Assembly: GCA_025765615.1 (NCBI GenBank)
Contig: JAIVFJ010000080.1
Location: forward strand, 124,001-188,000
DNA: 64,000 nucleotides
Source of the DNA: Zopfochytrium polystomum
Taxonomy: Eukaryota; Chytridiomycota; Chytridiomycetes; Chytridiales; Chytridiaceae
Reading direction: 5' to 3'
Positions 1-10,868 of the stretch are shown piece by piece (the first letter of the stretch is position 1; each line of letters opens with the position of its first letter). The position numbers and the translations under genes are program-made. The notes under the pieces were generated by a model. That model had not been told where the DNA came from and did not search any database. It was given only the letters and a program-made list of their open reading frames with translations.

Positions 1-165
1 TAGCCCAGGGTGGTGCACAGCCCAGGCTGGTACTCAGCCCTGGGTGGTGCTCAGCCCAGGCTGGTACTCAGCCCTGGCTGGTATTCAGCCCTGAGTGATG
101 CCCAGCACTGGGTGGTACTCAGCCCTGAGTGGGTACTTAGCCCAGGCTGGGGATTGGTGCTCAGC
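1..165 (+). repeat. Degenerate tandem repeat of about 20 bp inside the LTR
   Basis: Units resembling CAGCCCTGGCTGGTACT recur about every 20 bases with substitutions. The same block appears reversed in the other LTR copies at about 11215-11440 and 18005-18235. It sits upstream of the LTR TATA box, so an enhancer role is possible but not shown. Confidence 0.8.
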
Positions 166-244
166 CTGTTTTATCTCATTTCTGTGGCCTGCTCTGTGCA
201 GCCCACTGCTCCCTCTGTTTTCTGATGGCTCCAACCTGCAGGAG

Positions 245-252
245 TATAAAAG
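245..252 (+). promoter_or_regulatory. TATA box of the long LTR
   Basis: TATAAAAG lies in a conserved context and recurs on the minus strand at 11118-11125 and 17915-17922 in the other LTR copies. It is the likely core promoter of the element (inference from position and motif). Confidence 0.6.
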
Positions 253-503
253 CAGCAACCTCTCACAGAGATCAAACAAGGAATCCAACCCCCTCCTTGC
301 TGCTTTGACAGAATCCAGTGCAAAACAAGCCACTCTCTCTTCCTCCATTTGCTCTCTCTTCCATCTCTGCCCACTCACTCCTCTCTCCTCTCTACATCCT
401 CTCACTCCTCTCCCTTTTCCATCATCACTGCTCTCTCTCTCTCTCTCTCTCTCTTCATCCCCACACACACCAAGTCCCTCCAGTCCTGGGTGGGATTTCA
501 TCA

Positions 504-1090
504 ACATCAGGCAAAGTCTTTGTTCCCTTTGCTTGCACTAACACTCTTCTACCAGCATAAATTCCACAACATCAGTTGGAGACTAAAGGCAAATCATCAT
601 CAAGCAATCAAACTCTGTGGAAACATCTGGATATACTAACTCTCACAAATGCTTTCTACCTCTAACTTTGTCTCTATCTTTATTTTCCACTCTTGACCAA
701 CAAAAACAAAAATCAACCACCTCACACACAGTTACAATTACCATATCATCAAACTGTTCAAACCTCAGCAATCTCAGCAAAATTCAGGAAACCTTCAACT
801 ATTCATTCCTGCAGATCAGCTTCAGAAACAACACCAACATAACCACTTTGATCCATTCAGTCACCAGTCACCTTGAACCATCTTTGAACTTGAATTTTGC
901 CAGTTGAACAAGTTGAATTGGAATTGCTTTCAGTTTTCTGCTGTCTCAACAAAGTCAGACAAAGCATCAACCATTCCCCACAGCAGAGTCACTGCAGAAA
1001 ACAACTGCTTCCTCCATTCAGTCAACATTCAACTTCAGCAATCAGAATTGGAAGAAGTCAAACTGGAATTGGTAAAACGTATCAACCAAA
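504..1090. other. Retroelement-derived DNA with no recognisable gene
   Basis: AT-rich, rich in CA, with only short open frames and no motif I recognise. It lies between the long LTR and a decayed Copia pol region and is probably rearranged element DNA. Confidence 0.4.
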
Positions 1091-1560
1091 TGGTAATCCA
1101 CAGCGAAAGTGAATCGGATAACGGTGTACAGCTCTGGTGTTGGAGGTGACGGCACGACGGGCTGGATTCTGTGATACTGCAATTAACGTCACCCCCAGTG
1201 GGCCTTACTGGGAGCACTATAGGCATGACTGTGGAAGGCCGGACCGATGTGGCAGACCGGCAATGTGAAATCAACCGAAGGCCCACGAACATCGAAGTCC
1301 CAGCTTGTAGGCTAGTGTGGCCTGGACCTGTGTCAGAGGAGGTGGAGTCCTGAGCAGGGAGCCCATTCCGCAAGGAGTACCAACCAGGAGACAGTTATTC
1401 TCCTGATGTGCCCAGGCGAGACGCGGGGGAAAGCGTTGAGGGCAAGCTGTGTATGGGGGAGTGGTCGCCTTGCCTCATAGGGTACTGGGGGGAGCCCAGA
1501 CCAGCATCGTGCGGAAGGCTCACCTGTGCAGAGTTTTTTTCCAGTGCTTTCTTTTGTGTG
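1091..1560 (+). repeat. Copy 1 (diverged) of the block between integrase and reverse transcriptase in Copia family B
   Basis: It begins with a CAGCGAAAGTGAATC stretch also seen near 19900. It runs through a GC-richer block ending in GGCTCACCTG and a T-rich run. The same layout recurs at 3324-3720 and 19870-20393, where two copies are very similar. No reading frame is conserved across it. Confidence 0.6.
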
Positions 1561-1817
1561 CAGGGTATCTTAGAAAATCTGAACTAATTTCCCTAAAGTT
1601 TCTTAAAGTTAAAACCATCACAAGTAGATTCTATTTCTCTACAACCGCAAAACAAACATAACACTTTAAAATTTGGAATCCACCACAAACTTCTTACCTT
1701 CAGGCGAAATTCCATCAGAACCATGTTAATTGTCACCACCACCTGACAACTCTGCAAAGTGTACACATTCAGGCCAACTGTGTTTGACAAGCACACCTTG
1801 CGCAGACCCACGTATAT

Positions 1818-2890
1818 GTGCAGACAGCTTTTGAAGTTATTGAACAACCCACGAATGTCAACAAAACCTGGAACAAAAGGGCCTACAAGGTGAAACTTTG
1901 TGAAGACGGCAGCATTGAGTGCTTCTATGCACAGCTCATGGCTAAGGGCCCCACAGTGTCATTGCTTTTATATTCAGAAAACTCACTCAACTCTTTTCCA
2001 AATCAATAGTCTTTGTTAACTCACGGAAATGGCTGCCTGAATCAACTGGGTCACTGACACAGTTGATATCAACAACATGTACCTCAACAGCATATTTTAT
2101 GTGCCAATCCGCATTGAGCAGTTCATTACCACTGCACTGACTGCTGGAGTTGAACAGCCACCTAAATCAAACAGTTGTCAGGAAAGTCATGCAATCTTCT
2201 GAGACAACTGCATCCTCGTTTGTCAGATTGACTCATCATGCACACCGTAAGCTAAGTTAACAATATTTGCTTTTTGGTGATTCTGGCCAAAACTTCTTCT
2301 GCCATTGCCTTGCCTAATCCTTTTACAAACTCTGCAAAATGGGAGCAATCAAAAACCATCCTTTTTATGCAGCTGGAACATCACCATAACGGAATCTTCT
2401 TACACTAGAAAGCCTATATCAAGGAGTTACTTTAGGGCCACGCCAACATTATCAACAACCGCACTGCAGTAACTGCCCTTCCCAGTAGTCTCAATCTTCA
2501 GCCACATAGGATGGACAAAGCAAGTGGAAATCAGAGACTGTACCAGGCAATCCATAACGGCATCAACTACCTTGCAACACACACACAACCAGACCTTGCC
2601 CCAGCAGTATCATATCTGGTGCCTTCAGCAAGGACCCCAACATAGCCAGTTACTCCAACACTGCCCAAGGTGTCCACTCAGATGGGAAATCACAGCTTGG
2701 CTTCTATATTCTATTTGCAGGAACAGCTATTAGTGAGACATCTGTTTGGAGCAGCACTGTCATGCTGTCACCGCAGGAAGCTGAATATGTTGTCTGAACT
2801 CGGACATAAGGCACTGTCCCAAATCTATTCAACACTTCAACTTCTGTCCCCAACTCCTCTTGTCATCTAAACTGACAACAGTGGTGTTTG
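1818..2890 (+). pseudogene. Decayed Copia reverse transcriptase / RNase H
   Basis: Short broken frames match the better preserved copy at 3755-5457 in order: the N-terminal RT segment (FEVIEQPTNVN, then YKVKLCEDGSIE), then stretches equivalent to the RNase H region near 2640-2880. Many stops and frameshifts interrupt it, so it cannot encode an enzyme. It is an older relic of the same family. Confidence 0.75.
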
Positions 2891-3095
2891 ACTTATTTTC
2901 TTTTACCTCTGAAGTTCAATATGTGCCCCCATCCATTTTTGTTAGTGTGGTCTGTCCTTTCTGTTCTGCCATCCGATGGCCTGTCATACCTGTTTGTGAT
3001 TCTTCTTTCTCTGGTGTACGGTTTCCTTAAGTTGACTATGGCTTAAGGTTTTCCTCCGTGCCGGCCTTTGCTCCTGCCCACAGCTTAGGGGGGAG

Positions 3096-3323
3096 TGTTA
3101 GTTTTGGGTCTTTTGGTGTAAGCAGTGTGCAGGAGCTTTGACCTGATACTGCTCTGCAAGGATGACTGCAGCATTCTGCAATTGATGGTCCTTGTAACAG
3201 TTTTGTATAAAGACAAACACAAGACTGACAGAAGCCAAGATCAACCTCCCACCACCACCACCTTCAGTAGTGTACACCACAGCAGCCCAACCCATCAATC
3301 AGCCACCATAGCAAATTCTTTCA
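3096..3323 (+). mobile_element. Short LTR of Copia family B (first copy)
   Basis: It begins TGTTAG right after a polypurine tract (TTAGGGGGGAG, 3086-3095) and ends TTCTTTCA, so it has TG...CA termini. It matches 5742-6000 over much of its length and contains GTATAAAGAC as a TATA-like motif. It is directly followed by pol-internal sequence, which is not the normal arrangement. Confidence 0.7.
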
Positions 3324-3720
3324 GCACTAAAGCCGGGGGACCAATCGGATGAGTGAGGGCGGCGACTGGCTCTGCGACTGCAGGCGCACTCTCGGCTGGG
3401 AGTGACGTGGGTGGCGCAACCGAAGGCCCTGGGCCATACCGACCCTGCGGGAGCTAGTGTGGCGTGGACCCAAGTCAGAAGGGATGGATGCCTGTTTGGG
3501 GAGCCCATTCCGTAAGGAACACCACCAGGGGAGATAGGTCCCTTGGCGCCTGACGTTACGCATGGGGGAAAGTGCGGAAGGCGGGCTGTGGAGAGAGGAA
3601 GAGAAGGCTCTCTGGCACGGGGTGTCCCGAGCTGCATCGTGCAGAAGGCTCACCTGCCAATGATTTTTCTATTTCCTTTTTCTGCATCCTAATACTCACA
3701 AACACCTCTGTCATTTTACT
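3324..3720 (+). repeat. Copy 2 of the integrase-RT spacer block
   Basis: It is highly similar to 20015-20393, both starting at GCACTAAAGC and sharing long stretches such as GGGAGCTAGTGTGGCGTGG. It ends in a pyrimidine-rich stretch followed by TACTAAC at 3718-3724, the consensus intron branch sequence. Function unknown. Confidence 0.7.
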
Positions 3721-3754
3721 AACACCACCAAAGCATACCCCTGATGACAAAACA

Positions 3755-5457
3755 ATGGCTGAAACACCAACTAGAGACCTACCACCTCAAGCGCCACCAC
3801 CAGAACCACCACCACCAGAGCCTCCACCTACACATGTGCGCAAATCACCATGCAGCCCTACGCGCAGCCCATCTCCAAAACATACTCGATCTGGACATCT
3901 ATATTTAACCAGTGTCAAATGTCCAGACCCGGTAACACACACTGAGGCCATGAGTGGAAAGTGGTCCAAAGAGTGGATAGCAGCAGAGCAAACAGAGATT
4001 GACGCTCTCAGAATGCTTGCAGCTTTCGAAGTCGTTGATCGACCCAAGAATGTCAATGTTGTGCAGAACAAATGGGTTTACAAGGTCAAGCTTCGACCAG
4101 ACGGCAGCATTGAGCGCTTTCGCGCAAGACTAGTGGCGAAGGGCTTTGCACAGCGTCGTGGTGTTGATTTCTGGAGTACTCACTCTCCTGTTGTTCGCAT
4201 CAATAGTCTACGATGGCTCCTTGCTATGACAGCCTCAAACGGTTGGGACACAGCTATGGTCGATATTAGCAATGCCTACCTCAACAGCAAACTTGATGTC
4301 CCCATCTACATGGAGCAACCAGATGGCTACCATTCGGATGGCAAGGTCTGCCTTTTGCACAAAGCTGTCAACGGTATCAAGCAAGCGGGGCGTTGTTGGT
4401 ACCAGGAACTCATTGGTCGTCTCAAATCTGCCGACCACCAACAAAGCGCAGCAGATCCGTGCATCCTCTTCAAGCATACAAAGGAACGTATTATTTTCAT
4501 TGCTATCTATGTCGATGATATTTGTTTCTTTGGGCACACAGAGGAAATCACCTCTGCCATCAATTTGCTAAAATCCTTCTATAAGCTCCGCGAACTAGGT
4601 CATATCAAGACCGTACTGAATATGGAAGTTCATCGAACACCAACTGGCATCTACTTGCATCAACGAGCTTACACCAAAGAGTTACTCCAACGCCATGCAG
4701 ACCTAGTCAATGGAAAGAAGACAGCAGTAACTGCTCTCCCCAGTCCTCTCACTCTTCAACCTCGAGAAAATGATGAACCCACAGCAAATCAACAGCTCTA
4801 CCAAGCAATCCTTGGTGGCATCAACTATTTGGCAACACACACACGACCAGACTTGGCACCAGCAGCCTCATATCTTGGCGCCTTCAGCAAGGACCCAAGC
4901 AAACACCACTTGCAGATCCTCATTCGAGTCCTTCAATATATCAATGGTACACGTGAGTATGGTTTGCTTTATTCCAACACAGGGTCTGGAATTTTCAGCT
5001 ACTCGGATGCTGCTCATGGAGTTCATGCTGATGGGAAATCACAACTTGGCTACTTTGTTTTGTTTGGAAATACTGCTATCAGCTGGGCATCAACTCGCAG
5101 TCCTACAGTTATGCTGTCACCTCAGCAAGCAGAATACGTTGCAGTCTCAGAACTAGGACGAGAACTGGAGGCCATCTCACAACAGCACACAGCACTTATG
5201 CTCCCATCCCCAACTCCTATTCCAATCTATACTGACAACCAAGGCGTTATCAATTTGAGCTCAAACAATCTCTACACTAATGGTCAAAACATATTCTGGT
5301 TAAGTATCACTATATCAGGGAACTGGTTGATCGACAAGTGATTCGACTGGAATGGACTCCTGGTGGCGAGCAACCAGCAGATTATCTTGCAAAATCATTA
5401 CCAGCTGCTTTAGGTGCTTACCATCTTAGTCATATTGGTCTTTGTCGTGTGCCTTAG
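3755..5457 (+). pseudogene. Copia reverse transcriptase-RNase H, nearly intact but frameshifted
   Basis: A long frame starts at ATG 3755 with a proline-rich leader. It then carries the Copia RT core: NKWVYKVKL, RLVAKGFAQ, the catalytic YVDD near 4510, NYLATHTRPDLA, and the RNase H segment QAEYVAVSEL. Near 5286-5290 the frame shifts. The terminal RNase H portion (KYHYIREL...LEWTPGGEQPADYLA) continues in another frame to a stop at 5457. No gag or integrase precedes it; the spacer block and an LTR lie directly upstream. It is a truncated, inactive copy of family B, younger than the relic at 1818-2890. Confidence 0.85.
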
Positions 5458-5741
5458 TTTCTGTCCCCTTTCTTTATTTGTATTGCATTCTCTTTCTCCT
5501 TTCTCTTTCTTGCCCTTCTTCTTCTTCTGCATTGCTTCTTATATTCCTGCATTCAAGCTTCTTTGCTCTCCATCTACAAATTTCATATGGGCATTCTTTT
5601 CTTATTGTTCTGCCACCTGGTGGCCAGTCATACCTGTTTATTGCTTTTCCTTAACCAGTGTACGGTTTCCTTACGTTGCCTATGGCGTAAGGTTTTCCTC
5701 CGTGCTGGCCCTTTTGCTCCTGCCCACAGCTTAGGGGGGAG

Positions 5742-6000
5742 TGTTAGATTTTGGGTTTTTGCAGTAAGCAGTGTGCAGGAGCAACACCTCACACTGTGGT
5801 GCATGGGAGCTCCAACTGTGATGAGGATTTGGTGCATTTTTTGTCACCTGGTCTTTGTCACAATTTTGTAAAAAGCCAAACAGCATACATTGTACAACAG
5901 TCTCCCATCTCAGCTTCACCATCACAAGAGAGTAGTCCACCAGAGTAGCTCACCAGAGTAGTTCACCACCATCCACAATCAGCAGCAGTCATTTCTTTCA
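5742..6000 (+). mobile_element. Short 3' LTR of Copia family B (second copy)
   Basis: It follows a polypurine tract (TTAGGGGGGAG) and starts TGTTAG, ending TTCTTTCA. It is the 3' LTR for the RT remnant upstream. LINE sequence begins directly at 6001. Confidence 0.75.
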
Positions 6001-6420
6001 GTCCAAACGAGAGGAGTAGGAGCCAGCAGTGTGTGTATAAGAGGGTAAGTCTGGGTGCAGGTGTCGAAAGGAATCAACAAAGCCTTTCAGGGAGAGGGTG
6101 GGGAAGAACCCGTTGCGGGAAGTAGGTGTGCGGGCTCTGGTGGAGTGGTCAAGGGGGTCAGTGATGGCATTCCAGTCACCAAACCAGTAGGCTTGGTGGG
6201 GTGAGGTGGAGTCAGATGAGGCAAGAGAGTTGCACCATTTTTGCAAGTCAGGGAGTTCCTCAGATTGGGGGTCAGCAGGCCAGTAAATATATCACAGGAG
6301 GATGGAGCGTCGAGCAAAAGATAAGGTGAGGGCAATGGCACGAGTTCCAAAGTGGGAGACGTCAGTGATGTGTGGTGCCAGGGAAGATGAAATGATGAAA
6401 CCAACGCCAGCATGACGGGA
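6001..6420 (-). pseudogene. LINE ORF2 endonuclease domain, truncated
   Basis: Minus-strand frames contain segments of an exonuclease-endonuclease-phosphatase fold: HAGVGFIISSS, then GDWNAITDPLDH, then VDSFRHLHP, YTHTAGS and a terminal SRLD. GDWN and SRLD are typical of LINE target-nicking endonucleases. An in-frame stop and the boundary at 6001 leave it non-functional. Confidence 0.75.
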
Positions 6421-6496
6421 GTGGTGTGCAGGAGACAGGGCTAGTTGACGTAGTTGTCTAAGGGGTGCAGGAAGTCCTGCTAATAATGTCTCTGTT

Positions 6497-6522
6497 TTTT
6501 TTTTTTTTTTTTTTTTTTTTTT
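6497..6522 (+). repeat. Homopolymer T tract of about 26 bp
   Basis: On the LINE coding strand it is an A tract between the ORF1 tail and the endonuclease domain. Confidence 0.9.
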
Positions 6523-6813
6523 GAAGAAATAAGAGTGATATCAATAGCAAAGGGGCTTTCACAAAAGAATGAATAAGAATATTGGTCAAGTTGAGGCAGT
6601 GTTCCTGGTTTTTGAGGCAGTTTTTGGGCAGGTTTGGCAGCAGGTTTAAGGGCAGGTTTGGGGGCAGTTCTGTTGGGAGGAGTTGAAGAGGAACTGGAGC
6701 TTGAGTGTGTGGTGACAGCTGATCGAGCTGGGACGGTAGTAGTAGAACAAGGTTCAGCAGTGGAACGGTCGTCAAGGTCCTCATCAATTGGGTCATTGTA
6801 TTTCAACCATTCT

Positions 6814-8227
6814 TCAATCGTCTGGTGGCGAGACTGAGGAGCTGGGTGGTTGTGTCCACTGTGGTGAAGCGGCTGTCCAATTGTGCAGTGAGTGGCTCCC
6901 TCGCTGATTTAGGTTGTGGATGGCGCCAGCATGGTTTTTGAGTGAAGTATCCACGTTGGCTGCAGCAGCTGCAATTCTCTGAATGTCGTGGTCCACCTTT
7001 GCTAAGCCGTGTTCCAGTGCTGCAGGGATTGGCTCAAGTTGGGTAAGCTGAGTGGTGAGTTTTTGGATGTCAGTGCGTACTGAGGTCTGATGCTCTTTCA
7101 GCTCTCTGCGCAAGGAGGCCTGTTGTGCGAGAAGCTGTTGCTGGATGTTTTCAAGGTCCTTCAAGATTGACTGCAGCTCTGGAGGAGGGACAAAAGGGGG
7201 GGCAGGCGGGACAGGTGGGGGAGTTGTGGTGTCAGGAGGGGCCTGAGCTGTCTGGCTGTTGTCTTTGGAATCTGCTGAAGTGGCTTGGTTAAGGAGTGAG
7301 CCAGAGGGGCAGCCAGTTTTGCAAGATTGAGAGGTATGGTTGGAGTTTCCACAACGGCGACAGCAGGGGAAGGGAGTGAAATCTTCCTTTTGGAGTGGGT
7401 GAAATGGGAGTGCACGGCCATTGAAGACAACTGATTGGTTAGTTTTTTGCAACATCAATGCATGGGTTGTAAAAAACAAAGTGGGCAGACGACGAAAGGC
7501 CAGCAGTGCCCTTTGCTGAGTTGAAGAAACCTGGATTGCGAACTGACGTGCACCCAAACTCATATTGGATGGCCTCAAGGTCATAGATACTTGTGGAGCG
7601 ACGAATGTTATAAAGGACAGCTGTGCCTTGCTTTTCGTCACTGATTTGCCACTGGATTTCTGCAGAAGGTTCCAGTGGTCGAATTGTGACACCTGCACCC
7701 ATAATAGTTATGAACTGAGGGGGATTGTGAGGAGGGCCATCAAAAAGAACTGTGGCAGATGCGGAGGCGGAAAGCTGGTGGTGTGCAAAATGAATAGCCA
7801 TTATGGAGCCACAGGAGGATAAAGCAGAGGTGATTGCATGACACAGGGAGTCCTTCAGCTCGTCAAAGTTTTTTTCAGTAGTTCCAGGAGCCAGGTGTTG
7901 GAGGACGAGTTGGTTGGCAGGTTCGTTGGTGAATTCTGTGGTGGCAGCTGGTAGTCGACAGGTGTAAGAAAATTTAATGTGTGGGGATGTGTTCTGAAGA
8001 CGGGCAGCCTGTTTGTCCGACAAAGGATGCAGAAGGCGGAGCGAGTAAGAAGTCTGGTCCTTTGAGAGCAAGGGCCGCTGTCGGATGGTGAGGTTGCAAG
8101 TGGAGGTGAAGCATAGGATGTCAAGTTCAGTGAGTGGGGCAATAGTGGGGTCTGGCTGAGTGGTGATTGTCAATATGTGTTGATCAGCATGGGTGCCAAA
8201 GAACATGGAGGGAGGTGGGCAACTCAT
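6814..8227 (-). pseudogene. LINE ORF1 (nucleic-acid-binding protein), frameshifted
   Basis: It starts at ATG 8227 (MSCPPPSMFFG). The first frame runs to about 7439; a shift in an A-rich run near 7445 moves to the frame that continues to 6814. That frame holds a CCHC knuckle (CRRCGNSNHTSQSC), a Pro-rich linker and a long coiled coil (ELQSILKDLENIQQQLLAQQ and following heptads). Zinc knuckle plus coiled coil is typical of ORF1 proteins that coat LINE RNA. A Ser/Thr/Pro/Lys-rich tail may extend to about 6490. The frameshift suggests it is inactive. Confidence 0.7.
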
Positions 8228-8329
8228 GAAATAGGGGGTACCAATCCCAATTCAGCACAAAGGTTGTGATGTGGTTGTGGTGGTGGAGGGGGTGATGCAG
8301 TCTGGTTTGGGGGTCGAGGTCAGCGATTG

Positions 8330-8640
8330 CTGGAGGCGATCTGGTAGCAATCTGGAGTCAATCTGACGATGATCTGACAATCAGAAGAAAATCTGACGAC
8401 AATTGGATGATGATCTGGCGAACTGACGACAATCGGGCGTTCTGGTGACGATCTGGAGTCAATCTGGCGACAATCTGACGATGACCTGACGATGATCTGA
8501 CGATCTGATGAAGATCTGACGTCAATCTGGCGGTGGCAAGGCAGTGGAGGGTGGTGGTGGAGGGTTCTGGAGTTAATCTGAAGTCGATCTGATGATGATC
8601 TGACGATCTGACGTTGATCTGACGTTGATCTGGCAGTGGG
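8330..8640. repeat. Degenerate GATCTGACG-type short tandem repeat
   Basis: Variants of ATCTGACGATG, ATCTGGCG and ATCTGATG recur at roughly 8-12-base spacing across the block. It lies just upstream (minus-strand sense) of LINE ORF1, where some LINEs carry promoter monomers, and also upstream of the Copia B gag. Which element owns it is unknown. Confidence 0.8.
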
Positions 8641-8840
8641 AAGGCGGTGGAGGGCAGTGGCAAGGTGGTGGGGGGTGGTGGTGGTGGAGGGTGCAGTCTT
8701 GAGTGTCTCATGACAAGGTTTTTTTTTTGCACTCATATTACCTGCTCAAGAAGTCTCAGAATCCGCCACCAAATCAGGGAAATCACTGCCTTTCAAATTT
8801 CTATTCTCTTGCAAAGCTCTCACACATTTTCCTCCCAAGC

Positions 8841-10237
8841 ATGAGCGAGTGTGATCAAATCAAGTATGCTTCCTGTACATTCCCCATTCTTAATGGCGCA
8901 ACAAATTTTGGAGATTGGTTGGACGACCTAATTCAGAACTATCCAACAAAAGCAATGGTTTCCGCCACTGTGCAGACCGAATTAACATATTATGCAACAA
9001 TCAAGTAGACCCTGATGATCCTAATGTCAGCCCAACATGCAGAGTACTCAGGGCCCAACTGCAGCGAGCATTATGCATTTGCACAAGACAGGTGTGAGCC
9101 AGTCAAATGGTTCCCAATGACAGAAGACCAGAACACATTCTGTATCCTTCTCATTCGACGACATGTTGAACCAGAGCTCCTACCACAGTTCCCCCGATGA
9201 GGGCAAATTTTTGCCTGCACACTGCTTGGTGAAATTGCAATTGCAAGTTGAACAGCAGATCAAGGATGAGCAAAGGAAATCATTGATTTATTTCAAATGT
9301 ATAAAAATGGAACCTGCAGAATCATCCAAGTCATTTCAACACGCATCATTACGGCTTACCACAAAGTAGAAAGTTTTGCAGAAAGTTCATCAGTGGAAAT
9401 TTGCAGTTGCATCACACCATTTTCCAAAGTCGGGCAAGTCTTTGTATCTGCCCTGAACAAAATGCTAATCGATATGGGTGTTGCCAACACGTTCATATTT
9501 GCAGGGAATCCTATTACTTCTGTTTCATCATTGACTAAACTAATCACCTTATTTAAATCTACCAATTGCCAAAACACATACGATGAGAGGTGGGATCGAC
9601 TTGCAGCACAACAGGAGCGGAACCTGACAACAGCCATTCTAGAAGCCACTACACCAACAGCAAATGTAATTATTTGGCCAAAAGTACACTATAGTCAACT
9701 CCGTGGTCATGGCAGTACCAGCTGTATCCTTATATCTGCCCAACAACCTTGCAGTACCAAACCACTCAGACCCAACAGTACACACAGCGCCCATATGGTG
9801 GTTTTGGCCGAGGCTGAGGATCATGGCAAGGACTAAGTTCACATGGAACAGCAACAGGTGGTACTGCAACGGGACACGGCTCTGGGGGAAGTTGGTACCC
9901 AGCACAGCAACAGTCTTTCAGAGTCCAATGTCATGCGTGTGGAGGCTTTGGTCATGTTGCTCGACAGTGTACCAACACATTTCTCCAGCAATTGCAGCAA
10001 CAGCAACAGCACCGACCACGAGCAAATCCAAATGCACTCTTCCTCCAGCAACCAAACCCTCCACAACAGCAGATACCTGAAAACCAAGCACTTCTACTAC
10101 AGAATGGTGATTGGGATGACCAGCAAAGTGAGCAGTATGCTGCAGAACAGCAATTGTGGATGGAAACGCAACTCCAATCAGAGACCGACCAAGATGAAAG
10201 TCAACAGGATTTTTGGATGGCCCTGGAGTAATCTGGG
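8841..10237 (+). pseudogene. Gag region of Copia element B, multiply broken
   Basis: It starts at ATG 8841 (MSECDQIKYASCTFPILNGA, then NFGDWLDDL), a typical Copia gag opening. The frame breaks at 9006 and several times after. A CCHC zinc knuckle (CHACGGFGHVARQC) lies near 9928-9970, followed by a Gln-rich tail to 10237. It would have packaged element RNA. It is older than the element nested in it. Confidence 0.75.
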
Positions 10238-10240
10238 CAT

Positions 10241-10868
10241 TTGCAGTTAACGTCCCTTCCCTTCCTATTTCTTTTCCTGCACTCATCGACAACAGTTGCA
10301 ATGTTACAACACTTCGAGATTTCTCTCTCTTTCATTCCCTATAGTTATACTCAGCAGAAATCTAGCATGCGTATTACCAAAGAAGGACCGATTCTTACTT
10401 GTGAAGGATTCGGCACAGCCCTCATACCACTCACCAACAATATCACACTTATAATTGAAGGTGCCCAATATGCTCCAGAATGTCCTGTCAACTTGGTCGA
10501 TGATCGGGACCTACAACTATGTGACTTCTTCCATCTTGCACGAGATCTTCAACCTGGTACTATTTATTGTAGCAGTCCTGAGGAAGGAGATCCAGCTGTT
10601 CTTCAAATGATTCTCAGACATGGTCTCCAATGGTTCCCAACAGCAGCAAACCCCAACTTCAACTACAGCAAACAATTTATTGCACATTGCACCAGTAAAT
10701 TTACAACCACTTCAGTTCAGCAGAAACAGTTGATACACTCAGTATACGCACAGCCTTTCTCAACAGCAAAGCTCAAAACGCTCAGTGCATGCATGAACGC
10801 CTTGGCCATATCCCTTATACAAGACTACAAGCAATGAAGGAGCGCTGTACATGTGCTGACTTTCCTGA
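10241..10868 (+). pseudogene. Copia B protease/pre-integrase region, interrupted at 10868
   Basis: A frame of about 200 codons contains PILTCEGFGTALIPL and NITLIIEGAQYAPECPVNLV, resembling the stretch after the Copia protease and before the integrase zinc-binding domain (LYVPE-like LIIEGAQYAPE). It ends at the CCTGA that flanks the inserted element and resumes at 18867. Confidence 0.7.
10864..10868. repeat. Target-site duplication CCTGA (left copy)
   Basis: CCTGA at 10864-10868 and again at 18867-18871 flanks the complete Copia element exactly at its TG...CA ends. Five bases is the usual Copia duplication length. Confidence 0.9.

Larger units (their letters stand above)
1..503 (+). mobile_element. 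3' part of a long Copia-family LTR, cut by the window edge
   Basis: This matches, in opposite orientation, the outer parts of the two LTRs at 10869-12029 and 17666-18866. It holds the same degenerate 20-bp tandem block, TATA box, CT-rich tract and terminal TTTCATCA. The left end lies outside the window. The sequence after 503 does not resemble the internal start of the complete element, so it may be a solo LTR or a rearranged copy. Confidence 0.85.
6001..8227 (-). mobile_element. 5' portion of a non-LTR (LINE) retrotransposon
   Basis: On the minus strand it holds an ORF1 with a zinc knuckle and coiled coil, then the start of an ORF2 with an apurinic-endonuclease-like domain. The reverse transcriptase part is absent: the element stops at 6001, where the Copia LTR begins. 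The LTR insertion or a later rearrangement probably removed its 3' half. Confidence 0.8.
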
